The notes under the pieces: model-generated
The model's input: only the letters and a program-made list of their open reading frames with translations
Told to the model about the DNA's origin: nothing
Databases searched by the model: none
Assembly (NCBI GenBank): GCA_963824225.1
Contig: CAWGOF010000003.1
Span: forward strand, 1 to 64,000
Length of the DNA: 64,000 nt
Reading direction: 5' to 3'
From: CAWGOF01 sp963824225
GTDB lineage: Bacteria; Acidobacteriota; Polarisedimenticolia; Polarisedimenticolales; Polarisedimenticolaceae
Translations under genes and position numbers: made by a program
Shown: positions 17,073 through 26,620 of the stretch, one piece after another
Layout: every line of letters starts with the position of its first letter
Numbering within the stretch: position 1 is the first letter of the stretch

Positions 17073-17902
17073 CGTAGCGCCTCTTCGAGCGTGGTCGCGG
17101 CCGCGGTCTGCGCGTCGCGGTACTTGACGATGACCGGCGCGCCGAGCTGCAGGCCGTGGAGCCGTGCGAACTCGCCCGCCGCGGGGCGAGAGCCCGGCAC
17201 GACGACCGCTCCCGGCGGGACCTCGAGCGGCCCGCCTGCAGCCGCGCGATGCACGGTGCCGTGTGCCAGGTCGTACAGCGGCACGCCACGGCTCAGCACC
17301 ACGCCCGGCGCGAGGACCGCCGCGCGTCCGACGCGCGTGCCCTCGTACAGACCGCAGCCCCCGCCGAGGAACGCCCCATCCTCGACCACGACCGGGAGCG
17401 CGCCGATCGGCTCGAGGACACCGCCGATCTGCACCGCGGCCGAGACGTGAACGTTCTCGCCGATCTGCGCGCAGGATCCGACGAGCGCATGGCTGTCGAT
17501 CATCGAGCCGCGCCCGACGTACGCGCCGACGTTCACGTACGCCGGCGGCATCACCACCACACCCGGCGCGAGGTGCGCTCCGCGGCGCACCGTCGTTCCG
17601 CCGGGCACGATCCGCACGTCGCGCTCGCCGGGATCCCAGGTCGCAAGCGTGTCCCGGTCGCGAAAGTGGAACGCCGACCCGACGTGGTCCGAGCGGTTCC
17701 GCCCGCAGCGGAACGCGAGCAGGATCCCGGCCTTGACCCAGGCCTGGGCCTCCCAGCTCCCGCTGGCGCACACGGCCGCGCGCACGGTTCCGGCCTCGAG
17801 CAGGTCGAACAGCCGTGCCACGACCGCCCGCGCCTCGTCGGCCGGCGGATCGTCGAGGCCCGTCAATCGTTCGACGGCCTGGCGCAGAGCGTCGACGCTC
17901 AC
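17069..17902 (-). CDS. dapD: Tetrahydrodipicolinate N-succinyltransferase
   Basis: Transfers succinyl from succinyl-CoA to tetrahydrodipicolinate in the succinylase branch of the DAP/lysine pathway. The 277-residue protein has an N-terminal helical domain (VDALRQAVERLTG) and a left-handed beta-helix of hexapeptide repeats with the signature VVVMPPAYVNVGAYVGRGSM, then IDSHALVGSCAQIGENVHVS and AVQIGGVLEP. The GTG start at 17902 overlaps the dapA stop (GTGA). Confidence 0.93.
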   Translation of the reverse strand: MSVDALRQAVERLTGLDDPPADEARAVVARLFDLLEAGTVRAAVCASGSWEAQAWVKAGILLAFRCGRNRSDHVGSAFHFRDRDTLATWDPGERDVRIVPGGTTVRRGAHLAPGVVVMPPAYVNVGAYVGRGSMIDSHALVGSCAQIGENVHVSAAVQIGGVLEPIGALPVVVEDGAFLGGGCGLYEGTRVGRAAVLAPGVVLSRGVPLYDLAHGTVHRAAAGGPLEVPPGAVVVPGSRPAAGEFARLHGLQLGAPVIVKYRDAQTAAATTLEEALR

Positions 17903-18807
17903 CCAGAGATCCCGCCGAGCTCGGCGCGGGCGAGCGCGTCGTCGATCGCTCGCAACGTGGGCCCGGACGGCGGCCCGAGCGGCGGCCGCAGCGTCGGGCC
18001 GCACGCGCCCAGGCGATGCAGCGCGGCCTTCACCGGCACCGGATTCGTCTCGAGGAAGTTCGCCCGCATGAGCGGCAGCAGACGGAAGTGCAGCGCCCGC
18101 GCCCGATCGAGCTCCGAGGCCAGGGCGCTCTCGACGAGCGCCGCCGTCTCGGACGGCGCCTCGTTCGACAGCACCGACACCAGCCCGTCGGCTCCGAGAG
18201 CGATCGCGGGAAGCGCCAGCCCGTCCTCTCCCGCGAGCACGGCGAAGCCGGCGGGCCGCGACGCGAGGATCGTGGCCATCTGCTCCAGGTCGCCCGACGC
18301 CTCCTTGATCGCGATCACGCCGGGGATCTCGGCCAGCCGCAGACACATCTCGGCCCCCAGGTTGTGTCCGGTCCGGCTCGGAACGTTGTACACGACGACC
18401 GGCAGCTCGGTCGCGCTGGCCACCGCCTCGTAGTGCGCGACGAGGCCGCTCGCGTTGGGCTTGTTGTAGTACGGGCTGACCACGAGCAAGGCGTCGGCGC
18501 CCGAGCGCTCTGCTGCGCGCGCGCCCGAGACGGTCGTGCGCGTGTCGTTCGTCCCGCAACCGGCGATCACCGGAACCCGCCCCGCCGTCTGCTCGACGAC
18601 GATCCGGACCACCTGCGCCCTCTCGTCCTCGTCGAGCGTCGCGCCCTCCCCCGTCGTCCCGCACGGGCACAGGCCATGGATTCCCGACGCGACCTGCCAG
18701 CGCACGAGCCGCGCCAGCGCATCCCGATCGATCTTTCCCGTCCCATCGAACGGCGTGACGAGTGCCGTGATCGCGCCACGCAGACGTACGCTCCGTTTGT
18801 CGCTCAT
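17899..18807 (-). CDS. dapA: 4-hydroxy-tetrahydrodipicolinate synthase
   Basis: Condenses pyruvate with aspartate semialdehyde. The 302-residue TIM-barrel protein shows GTTGEGATLDEDE (the family usually has GTTGES), the catalytic Tyr140 in VVYNVPSRTG and the Schiff-base Lys168 in VIAIKEASGD. The C-terminus is Gly/Pro-rich and ends in ALARAELGGISG. The ATG at 18807 overlaps the dapB stop by four bases and the stop overlaps dapD, so dapB-dapA-dapD-dapC is translationally coupled throughout. Confidence 0.94.
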   Translation of the reverse strand: MSDKRSVRLRGAITALVTPFDGTGKIDRDALARLVRWQVASGIHGLCPCGTTGEGATLDEDERAQVVRIVVEQTAGRVPVIAGCGTNDTRTTVSGARAAERSGADALLVVSPYYNKPNASGLVAHYEAVASATELPVVVYNVPSRTGHNLGAEMCLRLAEIPGVIAIKEASGDLEQMATILASRPAGFAVLAGEDGLALPAIALGADGLVSVLSNEAPSETAALVESALASELDRARALHFRLLPLMRANFLETNPVPVKAALHRLGACGPTLRPPLGPPSGPTLRAIDDALARAELGGISG

Positions 18808-19571
18808 GCACGCCCTCCGCGCTCGTCCGACAGGAGCGCTTCCATCACGTCCGCGATGCCGTGGAGTCCTCTCCGTCCGCGGAGCCACTCCGCGGCCAGC
18901 ACCGCTCCGAGCGCGAAGCCCTCGCGGCCGGCGGCCCGGTGGCTCAGCGTGATCCGATCGAGCGGACCGTCGAAGCCCACCGTGTGCACGCCCGGCTCGC
19001 GCCCCGCGCGGAGGCTCGCCACGTGCAGCGCGTCCTCGGGCAGTCCGCCGTCGGCGTTGCCCGCGACGATCCGCCGCAGCCGCGGGTCGACCTCGAGCAT
19101 CTCCGCCGCGAGACGCAGTGCCGTCCCGCTCGGCGCATCCTTTTTTCCGGAATGGTGCATCTCGAGGATCCACGGGCGGTGCTGGTCGAGTCGGCCGAGC
19201 TCGAGAGCGGCGTGCCGAACGAGGCGGCTGAACACCCACATCCCCGGCGAGTAGTTCGCCGCGACGACGGCGCCGACCCGAGACTCGGACACGGCGCGCT
19301 CGACCGCCGGCCCTGGCGTCCAGCCGGTCGTGCCGCATACGACGGCCACGTTCGCGCGGAGAAGCGCGAGCACGTTGGCCTCGGCCGCCTCGGGCGCGGT
19401 GAACTCGAACGCCACCTCGGCCCCGTTCGACAGGCGCTGCGCCTCGGCGACGTCCGGGAGCCGTGCTGCGGCTTCGCGCGAGATCGCGGCCGCACGCGTG
19501 TGGCCGCGCCGCGCCGCGACCGCGTCGATCGCATCGCCCATCCGACCGCAGCCCACGAGCGCGTACCTCAC
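18804..19571 (-). CDS. dapB: 4-hydroxy-tetrahydrodipicolinate reductase
   Basis: NAD(P)H-dependent reductase of the DAP pathway. The 255-residue protein begins with a Rossmann motif VGCGRMG and carries CGTTGW and the signature EMHHSGKKDAPSGTA with the catalytic His and Lys. The GTG at 19571 is chosen because it starts exactly at the Rossmann strand; an upstream in-frame ATG at 19625 would add an Arg-rich tail that overlaps asd. It lies 22 bases after asd and overlaps dapA. Confidence 0.92.
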   Translation of the reverse strand: MRYALVGCGRMGDAIDAVAARRGHTRAAAISREAAARLPDVAEAQRLSNGAEVAFEFTAPEAAEANVLALLRANVAVVCGTTGWTPGPAVERAVSESRVGAVVAANYSPGMWVFSRLVRHAALELGRLDQHRPWILEMHHSGKKDAPSGTALRLAAEMLEVDPRLRRIVAGNADGGLPEDALHVASLRAGREPGVHTVGFDGPLDRITLSHRAAGREGFALGAVLAAEWLRGRRGLHGIADVMEALLSDERGGRA

Positions 19572-19593
19572 GCGACCGCTCCGCCCTCGAAGC

Positions 19594-20661
19594 TCACGCC
19601 GCGGATCCCTGCGGGAGAAGCCCACGCGACGCGAGGATCTCGGCGTTGAGCAGGGTCCCGCCGGCCGCGCCGCGCACGGCGTTGTGCGACAGGATCTCGA
19701 GCTTGAGGCCCAGCACGGGGCAGCGTCGGATCCGTCCCACGACCACGGTCATCCCGCCGCCCGTGTCGCGATCGAGCCGCGGCTGCGGACGGTCGGGCTC
19801 GCTCCGCACGACGATCGGAGCCGCGGGTCCGGACGGCAGTCCGCGGGCCCAGGGGTCGCCGGCAAAGCCGCTCAGCGCCGCCGCCACGTCGTCCAGGCTC
19901 GCCTCGCGCTCGAGCTCGATCGACAGCGCCTCGAGGTGCCCATCGAGCGTCGGCACGCGGTGGCAGTGGGCGGAGACCGTGACGGCGCACGGGCGAACAC
20001 GGCCGTCGACGAGCGTCCCGAGGATCTTGGTCAGCTCGACCTCGATCTTCTCTTCCTCCCCCGGAATGTGCGGGATCACGTTGTCCACGAGGTCGATCGC
20101 CCGCGGACCCTCGGCTCCGGCCCCGGAGATCGCCTGGAGCGTTGTCACGACGATCCGTCGCACGCCGAACGCGCGCTCGAGCGGCGCCACCGCGATGGCC
20201 AGCCCGGTGACCGAGCAGTTGGGGTTCGTCACGAGGAACCCGCGGCCGAACCGGCCGTGCTGGCGCTCGAGCAACGCCAGGTGCGCGGCGTTCACCTCCG
20301 GAACGAGCAGCGGCACGTCGGGGTCCATCCGGAACGCCGAGCTGTTGCTGATCACCGCGATCCCGGCGCCGGCGAACCGCGGCTCGACCTCCCGGGCCGT
20401 GTCGGCGTCGAGCGCCGACAGCACGAGGTCCGTGCCGCGCATCGCGGCGGGATCGCAGGGCACGACCACCATGTCACGCACCGCGGCCGGCGGCGGCGCG
20501 GACAGCGTCCAGCGAGCGGCGTCGCCGTAGCGCCGACCGACCGAGCGCTCGGAAGCACCGAGCGCATGGACGCGGAACCACGGATGTCCGTCGAGACGCG
20601 CGAGCAACCGCTGGCCGACGAGCCCCGTCGCACCGAGAATCCCGACGTTGTACGACCGCAC
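19594..20661 (-). CDS. asd: Aspartate-semialdehyde dehydrogenase, archaeal/fungal type
   Basis: Reduces aspartyl phosphate to the semialdehyde, the first committed step shared by the lysine and threonine/methionine pathways. The 355-residue protein has an N-terminal GILGATGLVGQRLL nucleotide-binding motif, the catalytic Cys149 in TNPNCSVTGLA, and the late HCHRVPTLDGHL block. The overall spacing and the PHIPGEEEKIEVE segment fit the archaeal/yeast subclass rather than E. coli Asd. The GTG start at 20661 lies downstream of a reverse-strand TATCGT at 20696-20691. First gene of the DAP operon. Confidence 0.9.
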   Translation of the reverse strand: MRSYNVGILGATGLVGQRLLARLDGHPWFRVHALGASERSVGRRYGDAARWTLSAPPPAAVRDMVVVPCDPAAMRGTDLVLSALDADTAREVEPRFAGAGIAVISNSSAFRMDPDVPLLVPEVNAAHLALLERQHGRFGRGFLVTNPNCSVTGLAIAVAPLERAFGVRRIVVTTLQAISGAGAEGPRAIDLVDNVIPHIPGEEEKIEVELTKILGTLVDGRVRPCAVTVSAHCHRVPTLDGHLEALSIELEREASLDDVAAALSGFAGDPWARGLPSGPAAPIVVRSEPDRPQPRLDRDTGGGMTVVVGRIRRCPVLGLKLEILSHNAVRGAAGGTLLNAEILASRGLLPQGSAA

Positions 20662-20690
20662 GGTGCACCTCGTCGTCGCGTCGCGTGCAA

Positions 20691-20712
20691 CGATAGCACC
20701 AAGTGGTATTCT
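20691..20712. promoter_or_regulatory. Divergent promoter region for asd operon (-) and small Cys-rich gene (+)
   Basis: Reverse-strand TATCGT (20696-20691) faces asd; forward TATTCT (20707-20712) lies 7 bases before the GTG at 20720, implying a leaderless forward mRNA. The two -10 elements are only 10 bases apart. Confidence 0.4.
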
Positions 20713-20719
20713 CCCGTTC

Positions 20720-20989
20720 GTGAGCCGACTCGAGCCCGAGCCTCCCGCGACGGACGACGACGACGACGGAGCGTCGAGCACGGCGCGATGCACGCATCGC
20801 GATCCGGGAGACGACTTCTTCTGCCAGCGCTACCAGCTGTGGTATCCGTCGATCGACTGCGCGATCCGCACGCGGTACCGCACGTCGGGCGGGTGCGCGA
20901 ACTGCGATCAAGGCCGGTTCAACCTGAAGCGCCACGCGAGCACGCTGCACCGGCTGCACGACAAGCTGTCGCGCGCGTTCCGTGAGTGA
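20720..20989 (+). CDS. Small Cys-rich protein, probable zinc binder, unknown function
   Basis: An 89-residue protein with a short acidic N-terminus (poly-Asp) and four or five cysteines arranged as CTHRDPGDDFFC, DC and CANC, followed by a basic helix (RFNLKRHASTLHRLHDKLSRAF). The layout suggests a single structural zinc site and possible nucleic-acid binding; no named family was recognised. The GTG at 20720 is chosen because a TATTCT -10 ends 7 bases earlier. The stop overlaps the following phosphatase start by 8 bases, implying co-translation. Confidence 0.6.
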   Translation: MSRLEPEPPATDDDDDGASSTARCTHRDPGDDFFCQRYQLWYPSIDCAIRTRYRTSGGCANCDQGRFNLKRHASTLHRLHDKLSRAFRE

Positions 20990-21689
20990 GGGCCGCCGTC
21001 CGTCGGACGCGAGCGTGCGCGGGGTCGTGTTCGACCTCGACGGCACGCTCATCGACTCCTACGGCGCGATCGCCGAGTCGCTGAACGCCGCACGCGCGGC
21101 GTTCGGCATGGGCCCGCTCGTCGAGACGGTCGTGCGGGGCCTCGTCGGGCACGGGCTCGAATCGCTCCTCGAGTCCCAGGTCGGGCCGGAGCACGTTCCG
21201 GCCGCCGTGCGGACGTTCCGCGAGCGCTACGCGCGTATCGCCGTCGCCCGGACCACGGCCCTGCCGGGCGTCGCCGCGGGGCTCCGCGCACTGGCCGAGC
21301 ACGGGTACCGCTTGGCCGTAGCGACGAACAAGCCCGCGGCGTTCGCCGGCCCGATCCTCGCGGCGCTCGACCTGGCTCGCTGGTTCTCGTGCATCGTCGG
21401 ACCCGACCTCGTCGGTACGACGAAGCCCGACCCGCGGATGCTGCACCACTGTCTGCGCGTGCTCGACGTGACGCCCGCGCATGCGCTGTACGTCGGCGAC
21501 ATGGCGCTCGACGTCGAGACCGCCGACCGCGCGGGTGTAGCGGTCGTGCTGGTGTGTGGGGGCTCGTCGAGCCCGGAGGAGCTGCGGAGCACGGGGCGAC
21601 CGACCGTGCCGTCGTTCGATGCGCTCGTCCGACGGCTCGTCGCTGGCGACCGTGTCACTTCCGGTCGAGACGCACCGACTGCATCATGA
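20982..21689 (+). CDS. gph: HAD-family phosphoglycolate phosphatase
   Basis: Dephosphorylates 2-phosphoglycolate, or acts on a related small phosphate. The 235-residue HAD subfamily IA protein has motif I VFDLDGTLIDS (nucleophile Asp), motif II VATNKP, the motif III Lys in GTTKPDP and motif IV YVGDMALDVETA. The start GTG overlaps the preceding small gene. The last 35 bases overlap the convergent secreted-protein gene. HAD phosphatases of this branch are hard to tell apart by sequence, so substrate is moderately certain. Confidence 0.82.
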   Translation: MSEGRRPSDASVRGVVFDLDGTLIDSYGAIAESLNAARAAFGMGPLVETVVRGLVGHGLESLLESQVGPEHVPAAVRTFRERYARIAVARTTALPGVAAGLRALAEHGYRLAVATNKPAAFAGPILAALDLARWFSCIVGPDLVGTTKPDPRMLHHCLRVLDVTPAHALYVGDMALDVETADRAGVAVVLVCGGSSSPEELRSTGRPTVPSFDALVRRLVAGDRVTSGRDAPTAS

Positions 21690-23295
21690 TCCGCCAGCGC
21701 TCGCGCATCTCCGCGCTCGCCTCGGGCTCGAGCTCGAACACGAACCCCTGACCCGCCGCATCGACGAACAATTGCGCTCCGTCCCGGTCGGCGACGACGC
21801 GCGAGGCCCGATACCGCGCGGGCTTCGCGACCTCGACGATTCCGGACCGCGAAGCGATCCAGGCCTCGATCTCGGCCGCCGCGAGCCGGCGCAGCGTGGC
21901 CAGCGCCCGTCCGTCCTCGTCCTGGAAGCGCACGGGATACCCGTCGGTCGAGCGCAGCGACGCCGACGGAACGAGCCCGCGCGATACGTCGGCACGCAGG
22001 CCCGGCACGTGCAGGTATCCCTCGACCCACGGCGTCGACTTGCGGCCGGAGGGCGTCAGCCGCGCGAAGTCGATGCCGAACCGCTGCGCCGGATCGACGG
22101 GCGGCGGCGCCGCGGGCCAGCCCTCCGGGCGGAACGATTGACCGATCCAGAACAGGCTCGGCGAGCGGCGTCCGCCGAGCACCGGAAGCCCGATCTCGAC
22201 GCCCAGCGCATCGTAGCGAATCTTGAACACGATCCAGTCGCCGTCGAAGCGCGGCTCGCGCCAGCGCTCGACGCTCGCTGCCGCGGCTCCGACGCTCTGC
22301 GCCATCTCGGGCGCCGGAACCGGTCGCACGGCGAGCGCCGCTCCGGGCGCACCGCGCGGCCCGCTTCCGCCCGTGCTCCACGCCTGGGACGGCGATTCGA
22401 TCGCCGCCACGTAGCCGTACCGTCGCTCATCGCCCACCGCGACGAGCGTTCCCGAGCGGTCGCGGAACCGTCCACGGAACCACAGCAGCGCTCCCGGGAC
22501 CGGCTCGGCCGCCGGAACGCCCAGGTCCAGACGATACGCGCGAAACCCCGGCGGCAGGCCGAGCGTGAAGCCCGCACCGACCACGACCTGCCACGCATCG
22601 GCGGTCTCGTCGTGATCGCGCGGCGGGAGCCCAGCGCTCGGGACGCGCACGAGGGTTCCCGCGGAGAGCGGCGTCTCCTGGCGCCACGCCGCAGGACGGA
22701 CCTCGACCCGCGAGACGAGGAACCGCGCCTCGGCCTCGAGGGTCGGAACCGCGGCCATCCCCAGACCGGCGTCGCCGAGCAGGACGAGCGCCGCGAGGCG
22801 GCTCTCCGCGCGCTCGATCGAACGCTCGATCCACAGCGCGGGGCGCGCACCGCTGCCGTCGTCCACGGTCCCCTTCCACGTCGGTTCCGCGCTGTCGGCC
22901 AACGCCTGGAGTCGCGCACCCGGAACGGGCGGCCACGACGACTCTTCGCCGGTCCGCTCAACCGAGTACAGCGCGACGACCGTGTCGCCGGGCCACCGAC
23001 GCAGCTCGACGATCGATGCCCCCGGACGATCGTCGTGGGAGAACGTGGCGAACCACCGCGCGTCCGACTGCACCGCGAGCGTGCCCAGCTCGAGCTCGCG
23101 CAGCGCGCTGATCTCGTACACCGCCCGGAGCACCGCACGCGCATCGGCGTCGGGCGGCGTAGTCGCGTCGACGGCCAGGCGCACGAGCGGCGGCAGATCG
23201 GCACGCAGGCTCGTGTCGTGCGACGGGTCGTGGACGCGGGGCTCCTCGCTCGCCGTGGCCGATCGCACGGCCAGCACGAGCGCGAGCGCGGTCAG
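21655..23295 (-). CDS. Large secreted protein, unknown function
   Basis: About 546 residues after an N-terminal hydrophobic signal (TALALVLAVRSATA, cleavage before SEEP). No domain was recognised; the sequence is beta-rich with many Trp and Pro. No ATG or GTG precedes the signal peptide without entering the upstream gene. A CTG at 23295, overlapping the upstream stop (CTGA), gives a good signal sequence; a GTG a few codons later truncates it. The true start is therefore uncertain. It forms a two-gene operon with the PDZ protein upstream and converges with gph. Confidence 0.6.
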   Translation of the reverse strand: MTALALVLAVRSATASEEPRVHDPSHDTSLRADLPPLVRLAVDATTPPDADARAVLRAVYEISALRELELGTLAVQSDARWFATFSHDDRPGASIVELRRWPGDTVVALYSVERTGEESSWPPVPGARLQALADSAEPTWKGTVDDGSGARPALWIERSIERAESRLAALVLLGDAGLGMAAVPTLEAEARFLVSRVEVRPAAWRQETPLSAGTLVRVPSAGLPPRDHDETADAWQVVVGAGFTLGLPPGFRAYRLDLGVPAAEPVPGALLWFRGRFRDRSGTLVAVGDERRYGYVAAIESPSQAWSTGGSGPRGAPGAALAVRPVPAPEMAQSVGAAAASVERWREPRFDGDWIVFKIRYDALGVEIGLPVLGGRRSPSLFWIGQSFRPEGWPAAPPPVDPAQRFGIDFARLTPSGRKSTPWVEGYLHVPGLRADVSRGLVPSASLRSTDGYPVRFQDEDGRALATLRRLAAAEIEAWIASRSGIVEVAKPARYRASRVVADRDGAQLFVDAAGQGFVFELEPEASAEMRERWRIMMQSVRLDRK

Positions 23296-24236
23296 TCGCC
23301 CGCGTCGAGCGCGGCGATCTCGCCGCGCAGCTCCGCGATCCGGCGCTCGAGGCGCGCGATCTCGGCCTCGATCTTGCGCCGACGCGCGTCGCGCGCGGCA
23401 GCGCCGGTGTCGGGCGCTGCGGGCGGCGCCACCGCACGCAGCTCGAGCTGGACGGGCTTGCGCTCGCGCACGACGAGGGTCGGGAGCGGCTGGGCGAGCC
23501 TCCACGGCATCAGGGTAACCCGGACCTGCCCAGCGCTCGATACTTCTTGATCGCCGAGTCGCACGATCACATCCCCGACGCGCAGACCCGAGAGCTCGGC
23601 GGCTCTGCCGGCGGCAACACGGGTCACGAGGACCCCCGCCCCTTCGGGTGCGCCGAGGTACCGGCGCAACGCCGCGGTCATGCCCTCGACCTCGAGGCCC
23701 ACAGCCGCGGTGACGTCGACGGCGAGGCTCGGCGCCGCGTTCGGCGCGACGACGGGCGGCAGCGGCGGCTCGGGCGCGGGGTCCGCCGGCTGCGGCTTCT
23801 TCGCTCCCAGGCGGACGACGAGCTTGCGCTCGTCGTCGCCACGCAGGACCACGACCGGCAGATCGTCGCCGGATCCGCGGTGGGAGATCGCGCGCGACAG
23901 ATCGTCGCGGTTCCCGATCGCGACGCTCGCCGCCTCGATCAGCACGTCTCCCGAGCGGATGCCCGAGCGGTCGGCGGGACCGCCGGGCCACACGGCGACG
24001 ACCTCGACTCCGCCGTCGACCGCATCGGCGAGCCACACGCCGAGCCAGCCGTCGCCCCGCGGCTCGGCCGCGGGCCGTGGCTCGGCCGCGGGCCGTGGCT
24101 CGGCCGCGGGCGCCTGGGGCGCTCGAGGCGCGGGGGGCGGCGCCGCCGACGGCGCGGGCTGAGCGAGCCCCGGGGAAACCAGGACCAGGCTCGCGAGCCA
24201 CGCGCCGGTCCACCAGCTGTTCGCAACTCTCGGCAC
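23292..24236 (-). CDS. Secreted PDZ-domain protein
   Basis: A 314-residue protein with a signal peptide (cleavage near GLAQPAP), a Pro/Ala-rich linker holding three AEPR repeats (PAAEPRPAAEPRPAAEPR), a first PDZ domain (WLGVWLADAVDGGVEVVAV to about residue 150), a second PDZ (about 175-265, GVLVTRVAAGRAAELSGLRVGD) and a C-terminal coiled coil (KIEAEIARLERRIAELRGE). There is no protease domain, so it is probably a periplasmic adaptor. The start is GTG at 24236 with a GAGGAG ribosome-binding site and a reverse TACATT -10 at 24259-24254. Confidence 0.78.
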   Translation of the reverse strand: MPRVANSWWTGAWLASLVLVSPGLAQPAPSAAPPPAPRAPQAPAAEPRPAAEPRPAAEPRGDGWLGVWLADAVDGGVEVVAVWPGGPADRSGIRSGDVLIEAASVAIGNRDDLSRAISHRGSGDDLPVVVLRGDDERKLVVRLGAKKPQPADPAPEPPLPPVVAPNAAPSLAVDVTAAVGLEVEGMTAALRRYLGAPEGAGVLVTRVAAGRAAELSGLRVGDVIVRLGDQEVSSAGQVRVTLMPWRLAQPLPTLVVRERKPVQLELRAVAPPAAPDTGAAARDARRRKIEAEIARLERRIAELRGEIAALDAGD

Positions 24237-24253
24237 GGCACTCCTCGTCAGGA

Positions 24254-24259
24254 AATGTA
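24254..24259 (-). promoter_or_regulatory. Probable -10 (TACATT) for the PDZ/secreted-protein operon
   Basis: Reverse-strand TACATT lies 17 bases before the GTG at 24236, with GAGGAG between them. Confidence 0.4.
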
Positions 24260-24342
24260 CTACGCGCGGGCCCCGTGTCCGGTCGACCCGGGGTCCGCTT
24301 CCCCGCGTCCCGCGTCCCTTTCCAAGCCCGGGGAGGCCGCGC

Positions 24343-24348
24343 TATTCT
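24343..24348 (+). promoter_or_regulatory. Probable -10 (TATTCT) for pckA
   Basis: TATTCT lies 32 bases before the pckA ATG. The -35 region is GC-rich with no obvious consensus. Confidence 0.35.
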
Positions 24349-24380
24349 GTCCTCCACCCTTCCCAGCGAAAGGTCCCGAC

Positions 24381-25972
<1,592 letters not shown>

Positions 25973-25976
<4 letters not shown>

Positions 25977-26566
25977 TCGACGACGAGCTGCCCGCCGATC
26001 CGCTCGTCGCGTTCGAGCGCTGGCTCGATCTCGCCGTCGAGGCGCGGTTGCCCGAGCCGACGGCGATGACGCTCGCCACCTCGACGCCCGAGGGTCGTGC
26101 GTCGGCGCGTATCGTGCTCCTCAAGCGCGTCGACGAGCGGGGCTTCGTCTTCGCCACGAACTACCGGAGCCGTAAGGGTCGGGAGATCGAGGCCAACCCG
26201 TGGGGCAGCCTCGTGTTCAGCTGGATCCCGCTCGAGCGCCAGGTGCGGGCCGAGGGCCCGCTCGAGCGCACGTCGGCCGAGGAGTCGGACGCGATCTTCG
26301 CCGCCCGACCGCGCGCGGCCCAGCTCGGCGCGTGGGCCTCGGCGCAGAGCGCGGAGATCCCGGATCGCGCGGCGCTCGAGGCCGAGGCGGCGCGTGCCGC
26401 GCTCCGGTTTCCCGCGGTCGTCCCCCGCCCTGCGCACTGGGGCGGGTACCGTCTCGTCCCGCGGGCGATCGAGCTGTGGCACGGCCGGCCGCACCGGTTG
26501 CACGACCGGATCCTGTACGAGCGTGCCCCGGACGGAAGCTGGGGCCGCCGCCGCCTCGCACCCTAG
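25973..26566 (+). CDS. pdxH: Pyridoxamine/pyridoxine 5'-phosphate oxidase
   Basis: FMN enzyme that makes pyridoxal 5'-phosphate. The 197-residue protein starts DELPADPLVAFERWLDLA and carries MTLATSTPEGRASARIVLLK, the FMN-binding FATNYRSRKGREIEANP and the C-terminal signature HWGGYRLVPRAIELWHGRPHRLHDR. The GTG at 25973 overlaps the pckA stop (GTGA). Linkage with pckA is not an obvious pathway link. Confidence 0.93.
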
Positions 26567-26620
26567 CCGAGCGAATGCGGGACGTGGTACAACCCGCCGC
26601 CGTTCTCGAGGAGCCGCTCC

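Noticed and set aside
14394..17771. Very long minus-strand open frame spanning apbC, the HEAT-repeat gene and dapC
   Set aside because: It is a GC-rich antisense/alternate frame with Arg/Pro/Ala-rich translation; only short pieces coincide with dapC fragments.
24060..24115. Short tandem repeat considered as a regulatory repeat
   Set aside because: It is an in-frame AEPRPA linker repeat of the PDZ protein.
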